From Micromonospora musae (GTDB lineage Bacteria > Actinomycetota > Actinomycetes > Mycobacteriales > Micromonosporaceae): a stretch of DNA of 64,000 nt. Location of the stretch: positions 1 through 64,000 of the forward strand of contig NZ_RAZT01000016.1 of NCBI RefSeq assembly GCF_003626635.1. Reading direction: 5' to 3'. The notes under the pieces were generated by a model. That model made no database searches and was not told where the DNA came from. It worked only from the letters and a program-made list of their open reading frames with translations. Below, in pieces: positions 25,628-34,933 of the stretch; positions within the stretch are counted from its first letter, which is position 1, and every line of letters begins with the position of its first letter. The translations under genes and the position numbers were made by a program.

Positions 25628-28144
25628 ATGCCCAGCCTTACCCGTGTAGAGGCGACCGCGCGTGGCGCGGCGATTACCGTCGAGTCCTACGAAGTGGACC
25701 TCGACCTGACCGGTGATGGGGGGCTGTTCCGTTCCCACGTGACGATCCGGTTCCGGGCGGCCGCGGGCACCGAGACCTTCGCCGAGGTCAAGCCGGCGAA
25801 GCTGCTGGCGGTACGGCTCAACGACGACGAGCTGGACCCCGCCGGGCTGACCGACAACCGGTTGCCGTTGCCGGGGCTGCGTGAACGCAACACGTTGACC
25901 GTCGAGGCCGAGATGGCGTATTCGAACACGGGCGAGGGCATCCACCGCTTCGTCGACCCGGCCGACGGCGAGACCTACCTCTACGCCATGTCGTTCCTCG
26001 ACGACGTGCAGCGCATCTTCGCCGCCTTCGACCAGCCCGACCTGAAGGCGCCGTTCAGCCTCACCGTCACCGCCCCCGCGGAGTGGACGGTCGCGGCGAA
26101 CGAGCGGGTCGTGGCGACCCCTCGACCCGGGCGTTGGGAGTTCGCCCCGACCCGGCCGCTCGCCACCTACCTCTTCACGCTGATCGCCGGGCCGTACCAC
26201 GTCCGGCGGGACGAGCACGACGGGATCCCGCTCGCCGTCTACTGCCGTCGTTCGCTCGCCGAGCACCTCGACGCCGACGTCGAGGAGATCTTCACCGTCA
26301 CCAAGCAGAGCTTCGACCGGTTCCACGAGCTCTTCGCCGAGCGCTACCCGTTCGGCAAGTACGACCAGGCGTTCGTGCCGGAGTTCAACGCGGGCGCCAT
26401 GGAGAACCCCGGCCTGGTCACCTTCCGCGACGACCTCGTCTTCCGCTCCGCGGTGACCGACACCGAGCGCGAGCGGCGGGCCAACACCATCGCGCACGAG
26501 ATGGCCCACATGTGGTTCGGCGACCTGGTCACCATGCGCTGGTGGGACGACCTCTGGCTCAACGAGTCCTTCGCCGACTACCTGGGCACCCGGGTGACCG
26601 CCGAGGCGACCCGGTTCGACCACGCGTGGACCACGTTCGCGCTGCGCCGCAAGGCGTGGGGATACGCGGCCGACCAGCGCCCCTCCACGCACCCCGTCGC
26701 CCCGCGCGAGGTGGCCGACGCCGCCCAGGGCCTGCTCAACTTCGACGGCATCTCGTACGCCAAGGGCGCGAGCGTGCTGCGTCAACTGGTCGCCTGGCTC
26801 GGCGACGACGCGTTCCTGGCCGGGTTGAACCGGCACTTCGCGGCGCACCGGTTCGGCAACGCGACCCTCGCCGACCTGCTCGCCAACCTCTCCGCGGCGA
26901 GCGGTCGTGACCTCGGCGATTGGGCCGAGCGCTGGCTGCGGCAGGCCCAGGTGAACACGCTGCGCGCCGAGGTGGCCGTCGACGCGGACGGGCGCTACCA
27001 GGAGGTCGCCGTGGTGCAGACCGCCCCCGAGTCGCACCCGGTGCTGCGTCCGCACCGGATCGGCGTGGGCCGGTACGCCGCCGACGGCACTGTCGACCGG
27101 ATCGACGTGGACCTCGCCGCCGACGCGCCGCAGGGCCGGACGGTGCTGCCCGAGCTGACCGGCGTGCCGGCCGCCCGGCTGCTGCTGCCCAACGACGGCG
27201 ATCTCACGTTCGCGAAGGTCCGCCTCGACCCCGCCTCGGCGGACGCCGTGCGGCTGCTGCTGCCTGCTCTGGCCGACCCGCTGGCGCGGGCGCTGCTCTG
27301 GCGCGAGGCGCTGGACGCGGCGACCGACGGGGAGCGGCCGGTGAGCGGCCTGGTCGCGCTGATCGCCGCAGCGCTCCCCGCCGAGACCGAGGTGATCATC
27401 GCGGAGGACCTGCTGACGCAGAGCCGTTCGCTGGTCGACCGCTACCTCGACGACACGACGCGCGAGGCGTCGCTCGCCCTGATCGCGGAGGCCTGCGCGG
27501 CTCTGCTGCACGGTGCGCCGTCCGGCGGATCGCTTCAGCTCGCCGCCGCGCGCGGGCTGATCGACGCCAGCAGCGACGCCGACCTGCTGATCGGCTGGCT
27601 CGCCGGCCGGGCGGTGCCCGCGGGGCTCGCCGTCGACGCCGAGCTGCGCTGGGCGGTGCTGCGCCGGCTGGTGGTGCTCGGCGCGGCCGGCGAATCGGAG
27701 ATCGCCGCGGAGGCCGCGGCCGACCAGAGCGCGGCGGGCGCCGAGCGGGCCGCCGCGTGCCGTGCCGCGCTGCCCGACGCGGACGCCAAGCGCGCCGCCT
27801 GGGAGATCGTCGTACGCAACACGGAACTCTCCAACCGGCTGGTCGAGGCGGCCGCGGAGGGCTTCTGGCAACCCGAGCAGGCGGAGCTGACCGCGCCGTA
27901 CGTCGAACGGTTCTTCGCCGAGATGGCGGCCGCCGCGCGGCTGCGTACGCCCTGGACGGCCGACCGGGTGGCCGGCCGCGCCTTTCCCAGGTACGCGGTG
28001 GCGCAGCCCACCCGGGAGGCGGCCGCGGCGCTGCTGGCGCGCGACGACCTGACGCCCGGCCTGCGCCGGGTGGTCACCGACGCCGACGACGACCTGCGCC
28101 GGGCGTTGGTCGCCCGGACGGCGATCGCGGCCGCCGCCGCCTGA
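25628..28144 (+). CDS. pepN: aminopeptidase N (M1 family)
   Basis: An 838-residue zinc metallopeptidase that removes N-terminal residues from peptides. The exopeptidase motif GAMEN is at about residue 254, and the zinc site HEMAHMWFGDLVTMRWWDD...NESFADY runs from about 289 to 312. A C-terminal helical ERAP1-like domain (about 520-838) completes the usual actinobacterial M1 architecture. No Shine-Dalgarno precedes the ATG; CAGGAT 6 nt upstream could be a leaderless -10 box. Confidence 0.95.
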   Translation: MPSLTRVEATARGAAITVESYEVDLDLTGDGGLFRSHVTIRFRAAAGTETFAEVKPAKLLAVRLNDDELDPAGLTDNRLPLPGLRERNTLTVEAEMAYSNTGEGIHRFVDPADGETYLYAMSFLDDVQRIFAAFDQPDLKAPFSLTVTAPAEWTVAANERVVATPRPGRWEFAPTRPLATYLFTLIAGPYHVRRDEHDGIPLAVYCRRSLAEHLDADVEEIFTVTKQSFDRFHELFAERYPFGKYDQAFVPEFNAGAMENPGLVTFRDDLVFRSAVTDTERERRANTIAHEMAHMWFGDLVTMRWWDDLWLNESFADYLGTRVTAEATRFDHAWTTFALRRKAWGYAADQRPSTHPVAPREVADAAQGLLNFDGISYAKGASVLRQLVAWLGDDAFLAGLNRHFAAHRFGNATLADLLANLSAASGRDLGDWAERWLRQAQVNTLRAEVAVDADGRYQEVAVVQTAPESHPVLRPHRIGVGRYAADGTVDRIDVDLAADAPQGRTVLPELTGVPAARLLLPNDGDLTFAKVRLDPASADAVRLLLPALADPLARALLWREALDAATDGERPVSGLVALIAAALPAETEVIIAEDLLTQSRSLVDRYLDDTTREASLALIAEACAALLHGAPSGGSLQLAAARGLIDASSDADLLIGWLAGRAVPAGLAVDAELRWAVLRRLVVLGAAGESEIAAEAAADQSAAGAERAAACRAALPDADAKRAAWEIVVRNTELSNRLVEAAAEGFWQPEQAELTAPYVERFFAEMAAAARLRTPWTADRVAGRAFPRYAVAQPTREAAAALLARDDLTPGLRRVVTDADDDLRRALVARTAIAAAAA

Positions 28145-28301
28145 CCGCCGTCGGACGGCGGGCCGCCGCGGGGGCACCCGGCCGGCGTCGCCACGACCGG
28201 GCTGTGAGGTGTGCGACCGGCCGTAACCCGCCGGTCGCCACCCGGCCACGGCGTGGTGCGGGCCACGTCACCATCGAGGGTCTCCGTGCCGGCGTCCGGC
28301 C

Positions 28302-28307
28302 TACGAT
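28302..28307 (+). promoter_or_regulatory. putative -10 box of nadD, leaderless start
   Basis: TACGAT ends 6 nt before the GTG at 28314 and no Shine-Dalgarno is present. Confidence 0.5.
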
Positions 28308-28313
28308 CACGGG

Positions 28314-28910
28314 GTGGAGGAAGATATCCGGCGGATCGGGATCATGGGTGGCACCTTCGACCCGATCCACCACGGACACCTGGTCGCGGCGAGCGAGGTG
28401 GCGGACCGGTTCGGGCTGGACGAGGTGGTCTTTGTGCCCACCGGTCAGCCGTGGCAGAAGGCGGACACACCGGTCAGCCCGACCGAGGACCGCTACCTGA
28501 TGACGGTGATCGCCACCGCCTCCAACCCGCGCTTCCAGGTGAGCCGCGTCGACATCGACCGGGGCGGCCCGACGTACACGGTCGACACGCTCCGGGAGCT
28601 GCACGCCGAGTACGGCCCCAAGGTCCAGCTCTACTTCATCACCGGAGCGGACGCGCTGGAGAAGATCCTCTCCTGGAAGGACCTGGACGAGATCTTCGAG
28701 CTGGCGCACTTCATCGGGGTGACCCGGCCGGGCTTCGAGCTCACCGACAAGCACCTGCCCGCCGACACGGTCACCCTCGTGCGGGTGCCCGCCATGGCGA
28801 TCTCCTCGACCAACTGCCGCGATCGCGTCGCCCGGGGTGAACCGGTCTGGTACCTGGTGCCCGACGGTGTGGTGCAGTACATCGCCAAGCGTGGCCTTTA
28901 TCAGCGGTGA
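28314..28910 (+). CDS. nadD: nicotinate-nucleotide adenylyltransferase
   Basis: Makes nicotinate adenine dinucleotide in NAD synthesis. The 198 residues carry GGTFDPIHHGHL (about 11-22) of the nucleotidyltransferase fold and the C-terminal ISSTNCRDR (ISSTxxR) motif. The GTG start is chosen because the first internal ATG would remove the first beta strand. The gene starts the conserved nadD-rsfS-phosphatase block. Confidence 0.95.
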   Translation: MEEDIRRIGIMGGTFDPIHHGHLVAASEVADRFGLDEVVFVPTGQPWQKADTPVSPTEDRYLMTVIATASNPRFQVSRVDIDRGGPTYTVDTLRELHAEYGPKVQLYFITGADALEKILSWKDLDEIFELAHFIGVTRPGFELTDKHLPADTVTLVRVPAMAISSTNCRDRVARGEPVWYLVPDGVVQYIAKRGLYQR

Positions 28911-28934
28911 TATGCCCCTCTGAGCCCCTGATCG

Positions 28935-28949
28935 GGTGGGTTATCCACC
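28935..28949. promoter_or_regulatory. small inverted repeat before rsfS
   Basis: GGTGG-GTTAT-CCACC lies 25 nt after the nadD stop and about 72 nt before rsfS. It could be a weak hairpin or protein binding site; its centre resembles, but does not match, a DnaA box. Confidence 0.3.
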
Positions 28950-29020
28950 AGAACTGACAAGTCCGGACGACGCGACGTGTGAGACGCTTGAGGGGTCGCA
29001 CGGTTGATCGAAGGAGAACG

Positions 29021-29428
29021 GTGACAGTTTCCGAACGCGCTTACGAGCTGGCGACCGCCGCGGCCCAGGCCGCCGCCGACAAGAAGGCACAGGACATCGT
29101 CATCATCGACGTCGGTGACCAGCTCGCCATCACCGACGCGTTCCTGATCGCCGCCGCCCCCAACGAGCGTCAGGTGCTCGCCATCGTCGACGCCATCGAG
29201 GAACGCCTGCTGGAGCTGCCCGAGAAGGCCAAGCCGGTACGGCGGGAGGGGGAGCGCGCCGGCCGTTGGGTGCTGCTCGACTACGTCGACATCGTCGTGC
29301 ACATCCAGCACACCGAGGAGCGCGAGTTCTACGCCCTCGACCGGCTGTGGAAGGACTGCCCGACCATCCCGTTCGTCGACCGGGACCTGGTCGACGCCGA
29401 GTCCGGCACCGGCTCCGCCACCGAATGA
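29021..29428 (+). CDS. rsfS: ribosome silencing factor RsfS
   Basis: Binds L14 and blocks subunit joining when nutrients are low. The 135-residue protein has the Iojap/RsfS pattern DIVIIDVGDQLAITDAFLI and the RWVLLDYVDIVVHI strand followed by EFYALDRLWKD. The GTG start follows AAGGAG by 5 nt. It overlaps the downstream phosphatase gene by ATGA. Confidence 0.95.
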   Translation: MTVSERAYELATAAAQAAADKKAQDIVIIDVGDQLAITDAFLIAAAPNERQVLAIVDAIEERLLELPEKAKPVRREGERAGRWVLLDYVDIVVHIQHTEEREFYALDRLWKDCPTIPFVDRDLVDAESGTGSATE

Positions 29429-30054
29429 CCCGGCTGATCGTCTGGCGGCACGGCAACACCGACTGGAACGCCGCCGATCGGGTCCAGGGACAGACCGACG
29501 TACCCCTCAACGACCTCGGCCGCGAGCAGGCCCGAGCGTCGGCGCCGCTGCTCGCCGCACTGCGTCCGGACGTCATCGTGGCGAGCGACCTGAGCCGGGC
29601 CGCCGACACCGCTGCCGCGCTGGCCGCCGTGACCGGGCTGCCGGTGACCGCCGACGCGCGGCTGCGGGAACGCCACTTCGGGCACTGGCAGGGCCTCACC
29701 CTCACCGAGGTCGCCGAGCGCTTCCCCGACGAGTACGCCCGCTGGCGCGCCGGTGACCCGGACCCGGGCGCCGAGATCGAGACGCTGGGTGACCTCGGCG
29801 AGCGGGTCGGAGCGGCGCTGAGGGCCGCCGCGGCCGCCGCTGCGGGCGGCACCGTCGTGGTCGCCACCCACGGCGGCGGCGCCCGCCAGGGCGTGGGGCA
29901 CCTGCTCGGCTGGGACGCCGCGATCCTGCGAACCGTGGGTTCCCTGCAGAACTGCCACTGGACGGAGCTGCGCCACGACGACGTGCGGGGCTGGCACCTG
30001 CGCGCGCACAACGCCGGCCTGGTGGCCGCACCCGTGGTGGCCGACGCCGTCTGA
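29425..30054 (+). CDS. histidine phosphatase family protein, probably glucosyl-3-phosphoglycerate phosphatase
   Basis: A 209-residue phosphoglycerate-mutase-like phosphatase. Catalytic Arg8-His9-Gly10 opens the protein, a conserved Glu sits in RERHFGHWQG, and the second His is in ATHGGG. The position right after rsfS, overlapping it by 4 nt, equals that of GpgP in M. tuberculosis, which acts in methylglucose lipopolysaccharide synthesis; the assignment to that substrate is by gene order only. Confidence 0.88.
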   Translation: MTRLIVWRHGNTDWNAADRVQGQTDVPLNDLGREQARASAPLLAALRPDVIVASDLSRAADTAAALAAVTGLPVTADARLRERHFGHWQGLTLTEVAERFPDEYARWRAGDPDPGAEIETLGDLGERVGAALRAAAAAAAGGTVVVATHGGGARQGVGHLLGWDAAILRTVGSLQNCHWTELRHDDVRGWHLRAHNAGLVAAPVVADAV

Positions 30055-30084
30055 GCCGCCCCGCGCGCCAGCACCGGCCCCGCC

Positions 30085-30151
30085 GCCCGTCGGCCGGAGG
30101 CCCGGCCCGTCGGCCGGAGGCCCGGCCCGCCGTCCGTCGGCCGGAGGCCCG
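30085..30151. repeat. 20-bp tandem repeat, about 3 copies
   Basis: GCCCGTCGGCCGGAGGCCCG occurs at 30085-30104 and 30105-30124, with a third copy (30125-30151) expanded by 7 nt. It starts 31 nt after the phosphatase stop. The unit is rich in GGCC palindromes and can form nested hairpins. Confidence 0.88.
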
Positions 30152-30235
30152 GCCCGGCGTCGAGGCGCGGCCCCGTCGTGGCCGACGGCGCACATCGGCC
30201 GGACGCGGGGCCTCGTCCTGACGAACGCCATCGGC

Positions 30236-30241
30236 TAGCGT
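30236..30241 (+). promoter_or_regulatory. putative -10 box of the DegV gene, leaderless start
   Basis: TAGCGT ends 7 nt before the ATG at 30249 and no Shine-Dalgarno is present. Confidence 0.45.
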
Positions 30242-30248
30242 GCCGGGC

Positions 30249-31109
30249 ATGCCCGTCGCGGTCGTCACCGACTCCACCGCCTACCTCCCGCCCGAGCTGG
30301 TACGTACGCACCGGCTGACCGTCGTCCCTCTGACCGTCGTGCTCAACGGCGCGGAAGGGCTGGAAGGGGTGGAGATCTCCCCGGTCGACGCGATCCGGGC
30401 GCTCGGCGCTCGGCGGCTCTCGGCGAGCACCTCCCGCCCCGCGCCCGAGCAGTTCGCGCAGACGTACCGCCGGCTGCTCGACGCCGGCGCCGACGGTGTG
30501 GTGTCGGTGCACCTGTCGGCGGAGCTCTCCGGCACGGTCGAGGCGGCCCAGCTCGCCGCCGCCGACCTGGGCGACCGGGTCGTCGTGGTCGACAGCCGCT
30601 CCACCGGCCTGGGCCTGGGCTTTCCGGTGCTCGCGGCCGCCACCGCCGCCGCGCAGGGCGTGGACCTCGACGGGGTACGCCGGGCGGCGGTCGACGCCGC
30701 GGAGCGGACCACCATCTACTTCTACGTGGACACCCTGGAGTTCCTCCGCCGCGGAGGGCGGATCAACGCGGCCGAGGCGCTCTTCGGCACCGCGCTCTCG
30801 GTCAAGCCGATCATGCACATGCCGGACGGAACCATCGTGCTGCGGGACAAGGTGCGCACGGCCAGCCGAGGTGTGGCGCGCCTGGTCGACCTGGCCGTCG
30901 AGTCGGCCGGGGACGCCGAGGTCGATCTGGGCGTGCATCACCTCGCCGCGCCGGAGCGGGCGGAGGCGCTGCTCGCCGCGCTGACCGAGCGCCTCGGCGA
31001 CCAGGTGCGCGAGACGTACGTCTCGGAGGCCGGCGCCGTCGTCGCGGCGCACGCGGGCCCCGGCCTGGCCTGTGTCGTCGTGCACCGCCGGCCGGCCGGA
31101 GCGGGGTGA
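30249..31109 (+). CDS. DegV family fatty-acid-binding protein
   Basis: A 286-residue DegV protein; related proteins bind fatty acids for a FakA-type kinase. The N-terminal TDSTAYLPPELV and the Ser/Thr site SASTSRPAPEQF (about residues 60-72) and the FYVDTLEFLRRGGRI motif are family marks. No FakA gene is adjacent. The ATG at 30249 is preferred to a GTG three codons upstream because of the TAGCGT box 7 nt before it. Rv2417c has the same position in M. tuberculosis. Confidence 0.92.
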   Translation: MPVAVVTDSTAYLPPELVRTHRLTVVPLTVVLNGAEGLEGVEISPVDAIRALGARRLSASTSRPAPEQFAQTYRRLLDAGADGVVSVHLSAELSGTVEAAQLAAADLGDRVVVVDSRSTGLGLGFPVLAAATAAAQGVDLDGVRRAAVDAAERTTIYFYVDTLEFLRRGGRINAAEALFGTALSVKPIMHMPDGTIVLRDKVRTASRGVARLVDLAVESAGDAEVDLGVHHLAAPERAEALLAALTERLGDQVRETYVSEAGAVVAAHAGPGLACVVVHRRPAGAG

Positions 31110-31232
31110 CCCGCTCCGGTCCTGAGCGCCGGGCCGGCTAGCAGACGCCCGCATGATCAGGGCGTTTCCCACAGGTGGCCCCTCCGTCCACAGGCGACGG
31201 CTCGGGAACCGCGCGGAGGCGGAGCGCCACCG

Positions 31233-31238
31233 TAGCGT
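31233..31238 (+). promoter_or_regulatory. putative -10 box of comEA, leaderless start
   Basis: TAGCGT ends 6 nt before the GTG at 31245; the same hexamer precedes the DegV gene. Confidence 0.45.
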
Positions 31239-31244
31239 CGCGCC

Positions 31245-32165
31245 GTGTCACACGACGACGAGACCGTGGTACGCCGCCGCCTGCTGCGGTTGACCGCGCC
31301 ACCGCCGACCGGGTCGCTGCCCGCCGGCCAGTTGCCCTTGCTCGCCCCGGCCCCGGGGCGCGGCGAGCCAACCGCTGTGGTCGACCCTGTGCCCGGAACG
31401 CACCCGCTCGGCGATCGGCCGCTCCGATCGGCCGTCGACGACGGCCGACTGGAGCCGGAGTCGACCACCACGGAGCGTGTACCTGCCGACGAGTCGTCAG
31501 TCCCGGGCGGACCGGAGCCCGCGACCGGCCGCCGGCTGCCCGGCCCAGCCGCGTTCGACCCGGGACGGCGCGGGGTGCGCGCGCTCGCCGTCGTTGCCGT
31601 ACTGGTGGTGCTCGGCGCCGGGTTCTGGGCCTGGCGGGCGCGACCGCAGGCGGAGCCCGTCCCGCCGGTGGCCGACGCCACCGTGCCGGCGGCCGAGGAG
31701 GTCGCCGAGCCGGCGGCGAGCCCGAGCGCCGAACTGGTGGTCGCGGTCGCGGGCAAGGTCCGCCGCCCAGGGCTGGTGCGGCTACCGGCCGGTGCCCGCC
31801 TCGCGGACGCGGTCGAGGCGGCCGGCGGAGCACTGCCAGGGGTGGACGTCGCCCTGCTCAACCCGGCCCGCAAGGTGGCCGACGGTGAGCTGATCGTGGT
31901 CGGGGTGACGCCGCCGCCCGCCGTCGCCGGGCAGGCGGCCGGGCCCGCGGCGGGGGCCGCCCCGGCCGCCGGCGGCCCGGTCAACCTCAACACGGCGACC
32001 CTGGCGGAGCTCGACGCGTTGCCCGGGGTCGGCCCGGTGCTCGCCCAACGCATCCTCGCCCACCGTGAGCAGCACGGCGGCTTCAAGTCGGTCGGCGACC
32101 TCCGGCAGGTCGACGGGATCGGCGACGCCCGCTACGAGCAGCTCAAGGAACTGGTGACGGTGTGA
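31245..32165 (+). CDS. comEA: ComEA family DNA-binding protein
   Basis: A 306-residue DNA receptor homologue. After a ~110-residue Pro/Asp-rich cytoplasmic part there is one membrane helix (about 112-128), an SLBB domain (about 165-220), an Ala/Pro linker and C-terminal helix-hairpin-helix motifs (about 245-306: VNLNTATLAELDALPGVGP and LRQVDGIGDARYEQL). It overlaps comEC by GTGA. In competent bacteria ComEA hands DNA to ComEC; competence has not to my knowledge been shown in this group. Confidence 0.93.
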   Translation: MSHDDETVVRRRLLRLTAPPPTGSLPAGQLPLLAPAPGRGEPTAVVDPVPGTHPLGDRPLRSAVDDGRLEPESTTTERVPADESSVPGGPEPATGRRLPGPAAFDPGRRGVRALAVVAVLVVLGAGFWAWRARPQAEPVPPVADATVPAAEEVAEPAASPSAELVVAVAGKVRRPGLVRLPAGARLADAVEAAGGALPGVDVALLNPARKVADGELIVVGVTPPPAVAGQAAGPAAGAAPAAGGPVNLNTATLAELDALPGVGPVLAQRILAHREQHGGFKSVGDLRQVDGIGDARYEQLKELVTV

Positions 32166-34555
32166 GCATGCCACCGGAGGAGAGCGGGACCGGGCTCGGC
32201 GGCGGCGAGCCGGATCTGCGGCTGGCCGGGCTCGCGGTGGCGACCTGGCTCACGGCGCTGGCCGGGCTGCACGTCGGTGCGCCGACCGTGCTGCTGGTCG
32301 CGGCGGTGGCGGCCGTGTTCTGCGTGGCCGGCTCGCTGCACCTGCTCGGTCTGCTCGGGCGGCCCGGCCGGCGCGCCCGGCGGCACGGCTGGATCGCCGT
32401 CGCGGTGGGGCTCGGCGTCGTCTGCGGCGGCACGGTCGGCGCCGCCCGGCTTGCCGTACGCGACGCCGCGGCCCTGCGCACCCTGGCGGAGCAGGGGGCG
32501 AGCGTCAGCGCCGAACTGGTGGTCCGCGAGGATCCCCGGCCGATCCGCAGCACGACCGGTCGCCCCGGCACCCTGTTGGTCCCCACGGAGCTGGTCGAAC
32601 TCCGCCGGCCGGGCGGTACGCGGATCACCGGGCCGGCCCAGGTGCTGGTGCTCGCCGCGAATCCGGCCTGGCAGGGGCTGCTGCCCGGGCAGCGGCTGAC
32701 CGCGCAGGGACCACTCGACGTGCCGCGCGGCGGCGACCTCACCGCAGCGGTGCTCAGCGCCGACGGGCCGCCGCTGCGGCACGGTCCACCGTCCTGGGCT
32801 CAGCGCGCTGCCGGGTCGCTGCGCGCCGGGCTCCAACGCGCCTGCGCGCCGCTCCCCGACGAACAGGGCGGCCTGCTGCCCGGGCTGGTGGTGGGCGACA
32901 CGAGCCGGCTGTTGCCGGCCGTCGAGGAGGACTTCCGTGCCACCGGGATGACCCATCTCAACGCGGTCTCCGGCTCCAACGTGGCGATCGTGGTCGGTGC
33001 GGTGCTGCTGCTCGCCCGTTGGTGCCGGGCGGGCCCGTGGCTCGCCGCGGGCCTCTGCGGGGTCGCCCTGGTGGGTTTCGTGATCCTGGTGCGCCCGTCG
33101 CCGAGTGTGGTCCGGGCCGCGACGATGGGGGCGATCGGGCTGGCCGCGCTGGCTGCGGGCCGGCCCCGAGCCGCCCTGCCCGCCCTGGCCGCGGCGGTGA
33201 CCGTGCTGGTGCTCGTCGACCCGGCTCTGGCCGGGGACGCGGGTTTCGCGCTCTCGGTGCTGGCCACCGGTGGGCTGCTGCTGCTCGCGCCACGCTGGCG
33301 CGACGGACTGCGCCGCCGCGGAGTGCCGCCCGGTCTGGCCGAGGCGCTCGCGGTGCCCGCCGCCGCGCAGCTCGCCTGCGCGCCGGTCGTCGCCGGCATC
33401 TCCGGCACGGTCAGCCTGGTCGCCGTGCCCGCGAATCTGCTGGCGGTGCCGGCCATCGCGCCGGCCACCGTCCTCGGTGTGCTGGCGGCCATTCTGTCGC
33501 CGCTCTGGTCGGCCGGTGCCGAGTTCGCCGCCTGGCTGGCGAGCTGGCCCGCCTGGTGGCTGGTGCTGGTCGCCCGGCACGGCGCCCGGCTGCCGGCGGG
33601 CACGCTGCCTTGGCCGGACGGCGTGTGGGGTGCCCTGCTGCTGGCAGCATCGACCGTGGCGCTGCTGGTCGCCGTCCGGCGGCCCGTGGTGCGCCGACTG
33701 GTGGCGGTGGTCAGCGTCGCGGCGGTGCTGGGTGCGCTGCCGGTACGCCTGGTCGCCCGGGGCTGGCCACCCGCAGGGTGGGTGGTGGTGGCGTGCGCGG
33801 TCGGGCAGGGCGACGCCGTGGTGCTGCCGATCTCGGCGGGGCGGGCGGTCGTTGTCGACGCCGGGCCGGAGCCGGCGGCGGTGGACGGGTGCCTACGCCG
33901 GCTGGGGGTGCGCGAGGTGCCGCTTCTCGTGGTGAGCCACTACCACGCTGACCACGTGGGCGGGGTCGCCGGAGTGTTCCGGGGACGTCGGGTGGCGGCC
34001 GTTGTCACTCCCGCCTGGGGTGAGCCGGAGGGCGGGCAGGGACTGGTACGGGCGGCGGCCGTCGCCGGGCGAGCGCGACTGTCGACGGTCTCGGCCGGCT
34101 GGGCGTATCGCGCGGGCGGGACGGAGCTCGTGGTGCTCGGCCCGCCTCATCCGCTGCGCGGCACTCGATCCGATCCGAACAACAACTCGCTCGTCGTACG
34201 CGCGACGGTGGCGGGGGTGCGGATCCTGCTCCCCGGTGACGCCGAGACCGAGGAGCAGCGCGCGCTGCTGGACCGGCTGCCGCCGGCTGCGCTACGCGCC
34301 GAGGTGTTGAAGGTCGCACACCACGGTTCGGCCTATCAGGATCCGGCGTTCCTCGACTCGGTTCGCCCAGCCGTGGCGCTGGTGCCGGTGGGTACCGGCA
34401 ACACGTACGGGCATCCGCATCCGGAGCTGCTGGCCCACCTGGCCCGTGGTGGGGCGCGGGTGCTGCGGACCGACACCGACGGTGACGCGGCCGCGGTCTC
34501 CGGCGACCGTGGTCTCGCGGTGGTGGCCCGGGGTGTGCCGGCCGGTGGCCGGTAG
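32162..34555 (+). CDS. comEC: ComEC/Rec2 family DNA channel protein
   Basis: A 797-residue membrane protein. A short N-terminal hydrophobic region and a DUF4131-like soluble domain precede the Competence domain with about ten helices (motif NAVSGSNVAIV near residue 262), and a C-terminal metallo-beta-lactamase-like domain has SHYHADHVGG (about 590-599) and VAHHGS. The GTG start overlaps the comEA stop. The stop codon lies inside the first copy of a 42-bp tandem repeat. Confidence 0.94.
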   Translation: MSMPPEESGTGLGGGEPDLRLAGLAVATWLTALAGLHVGAPTVLLVAAVAAVFCVAGSLHLLGLLGRPGRRARRHGWIAVAVGLGVVCGGTVGAARLAVRDAAALRTLAEQGASVSAELVVREDPRPIRSTTGRPGTLLVPTELVELRRPGGTRITGPAQVLVLAANPAWQGLLPGQRLTAQGPLDVPRGGDLTAAVLSADGPPLRHGPPSWAQRAAGSLRAGLQRACAPLPDEQGGLLPGLVVGDTSRLLPAVEEDFRATGMTHLNAVSGSNVAIVVGAVLLLARWCRAGPWLAAGLCGVALVGFVILVRPSPSVVRAATMGAIGLAALAAGRPRAALPALAAAVTVLVLVDPALAGDAGFALSVLATGGLLLLAPRWRDGLRRRGVPPGLAEALAVPAAAQLACAPVVAGISGTVSLVAVPANLLAVPAIAPATVLGVLAAILSPLWSAGAEFAAWLASWPAWWLVLVARHGARLPAGTLPWPDGVWGALLLAASTVALLVAVRRPVVRRLVAVVSVAAVLGALPVRLVARGWPPAGWVVVACAVGQGDAVVLPISAGRAVVVDAGPEPAAVDGCLRRLGVREVPLLVVSHYHADHVGGVAGVFRGRRVAAVVTPAWGEPEGGQGLVRAAAVAGRARLSTVSAGWAYRAGGTELVVLGPPHPLRGTRSDPNNNSLVVRATVAGVRILLPGDAETEEQRALLDRLPPAALRAEVLKVAHHGSAYQDPAFLDSVRPAVALVPVGTGNTYGHPHPELLAHLARGGARVLRTDTDGDAAAVSGDRGLAVVARGVPAGGR

Positions 34556-34798
34556 CGACAGCCCACTGGGGCCGGCACGAACTGCCGGACCGGTAGCGAT
34601 GGCGCGCTCGGGGCCGGCACGAACTGCCGGACCGGTAGCGATGGCGCGCTCGGGGCCGGCACGAACTGCCGGACCGGTAGCGATGGCGCGCTCGGGGCCG
34701 GCACGAACTGCCGGACCGGTAGCGATGGCGCGCTCGGGGCCGGCACGAACTGCCGGACCGGTAGCGATGGCCCTGAGGCTGGCGCGAACTGCTCGGAC
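34551..34798. repeat. 42-bp tandem repeat array with hairpins, 4 perfect and 2 degenerate copies
   Basis: Four identical 42-bp units start at 34592, 34634, 34676 and 34718; a diverged 41-nt copy precedes them (34551) and a diverged copy follows (34760). Each unit has the hairpin CCGGCA-CGAAC-TGCCGG. The first copy contains the TAG stop of comEC (34553-34555). No coding gene is supported in the gap 34556-34933. Confidence 0.97.
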
Positions 34799-34810
34799 AT
34801 GAAAGCGCTA

Positions 34811-34840
34811 TTGCTGGGGAATTTGTGTCGTTTGATACAT
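34811..34840 (+). promoter_or_regulatory. probable holA promoter in an AT-rich patch
   Basis: The stretch 34800-34870 is markedly AT-richer than everything around it. TTGCTG (34811-34816) and GATACA/ATACAT (34834-34840) are separated by 17-18 nt, a plausible SigA-type promoter about 95 nt before holA. Confidence 0.45.
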
Positions 34841-34933
34841 AAACAAGGCGAATGTCTGGATTTGCGCTGAGTGCAGGCTCCGCCGCCTGAGCGGCCGGTG
34901 AGCAGGCACGATCCCGCAGCGGGCCGTGCGAAT

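Noticed and set aside
28938..28950. DnaA box or origin (TTATCCACC), and TTTCCCACA/CGTCCACAG near 31165-31195
   Set aside because: Single imperfect matches with no cluster and no dnaA or dnaN nearby.
34551..34798. CRISPR array
   Set aside because: The 42-bp units are directly joined without unique spacers and no cas gene is near.
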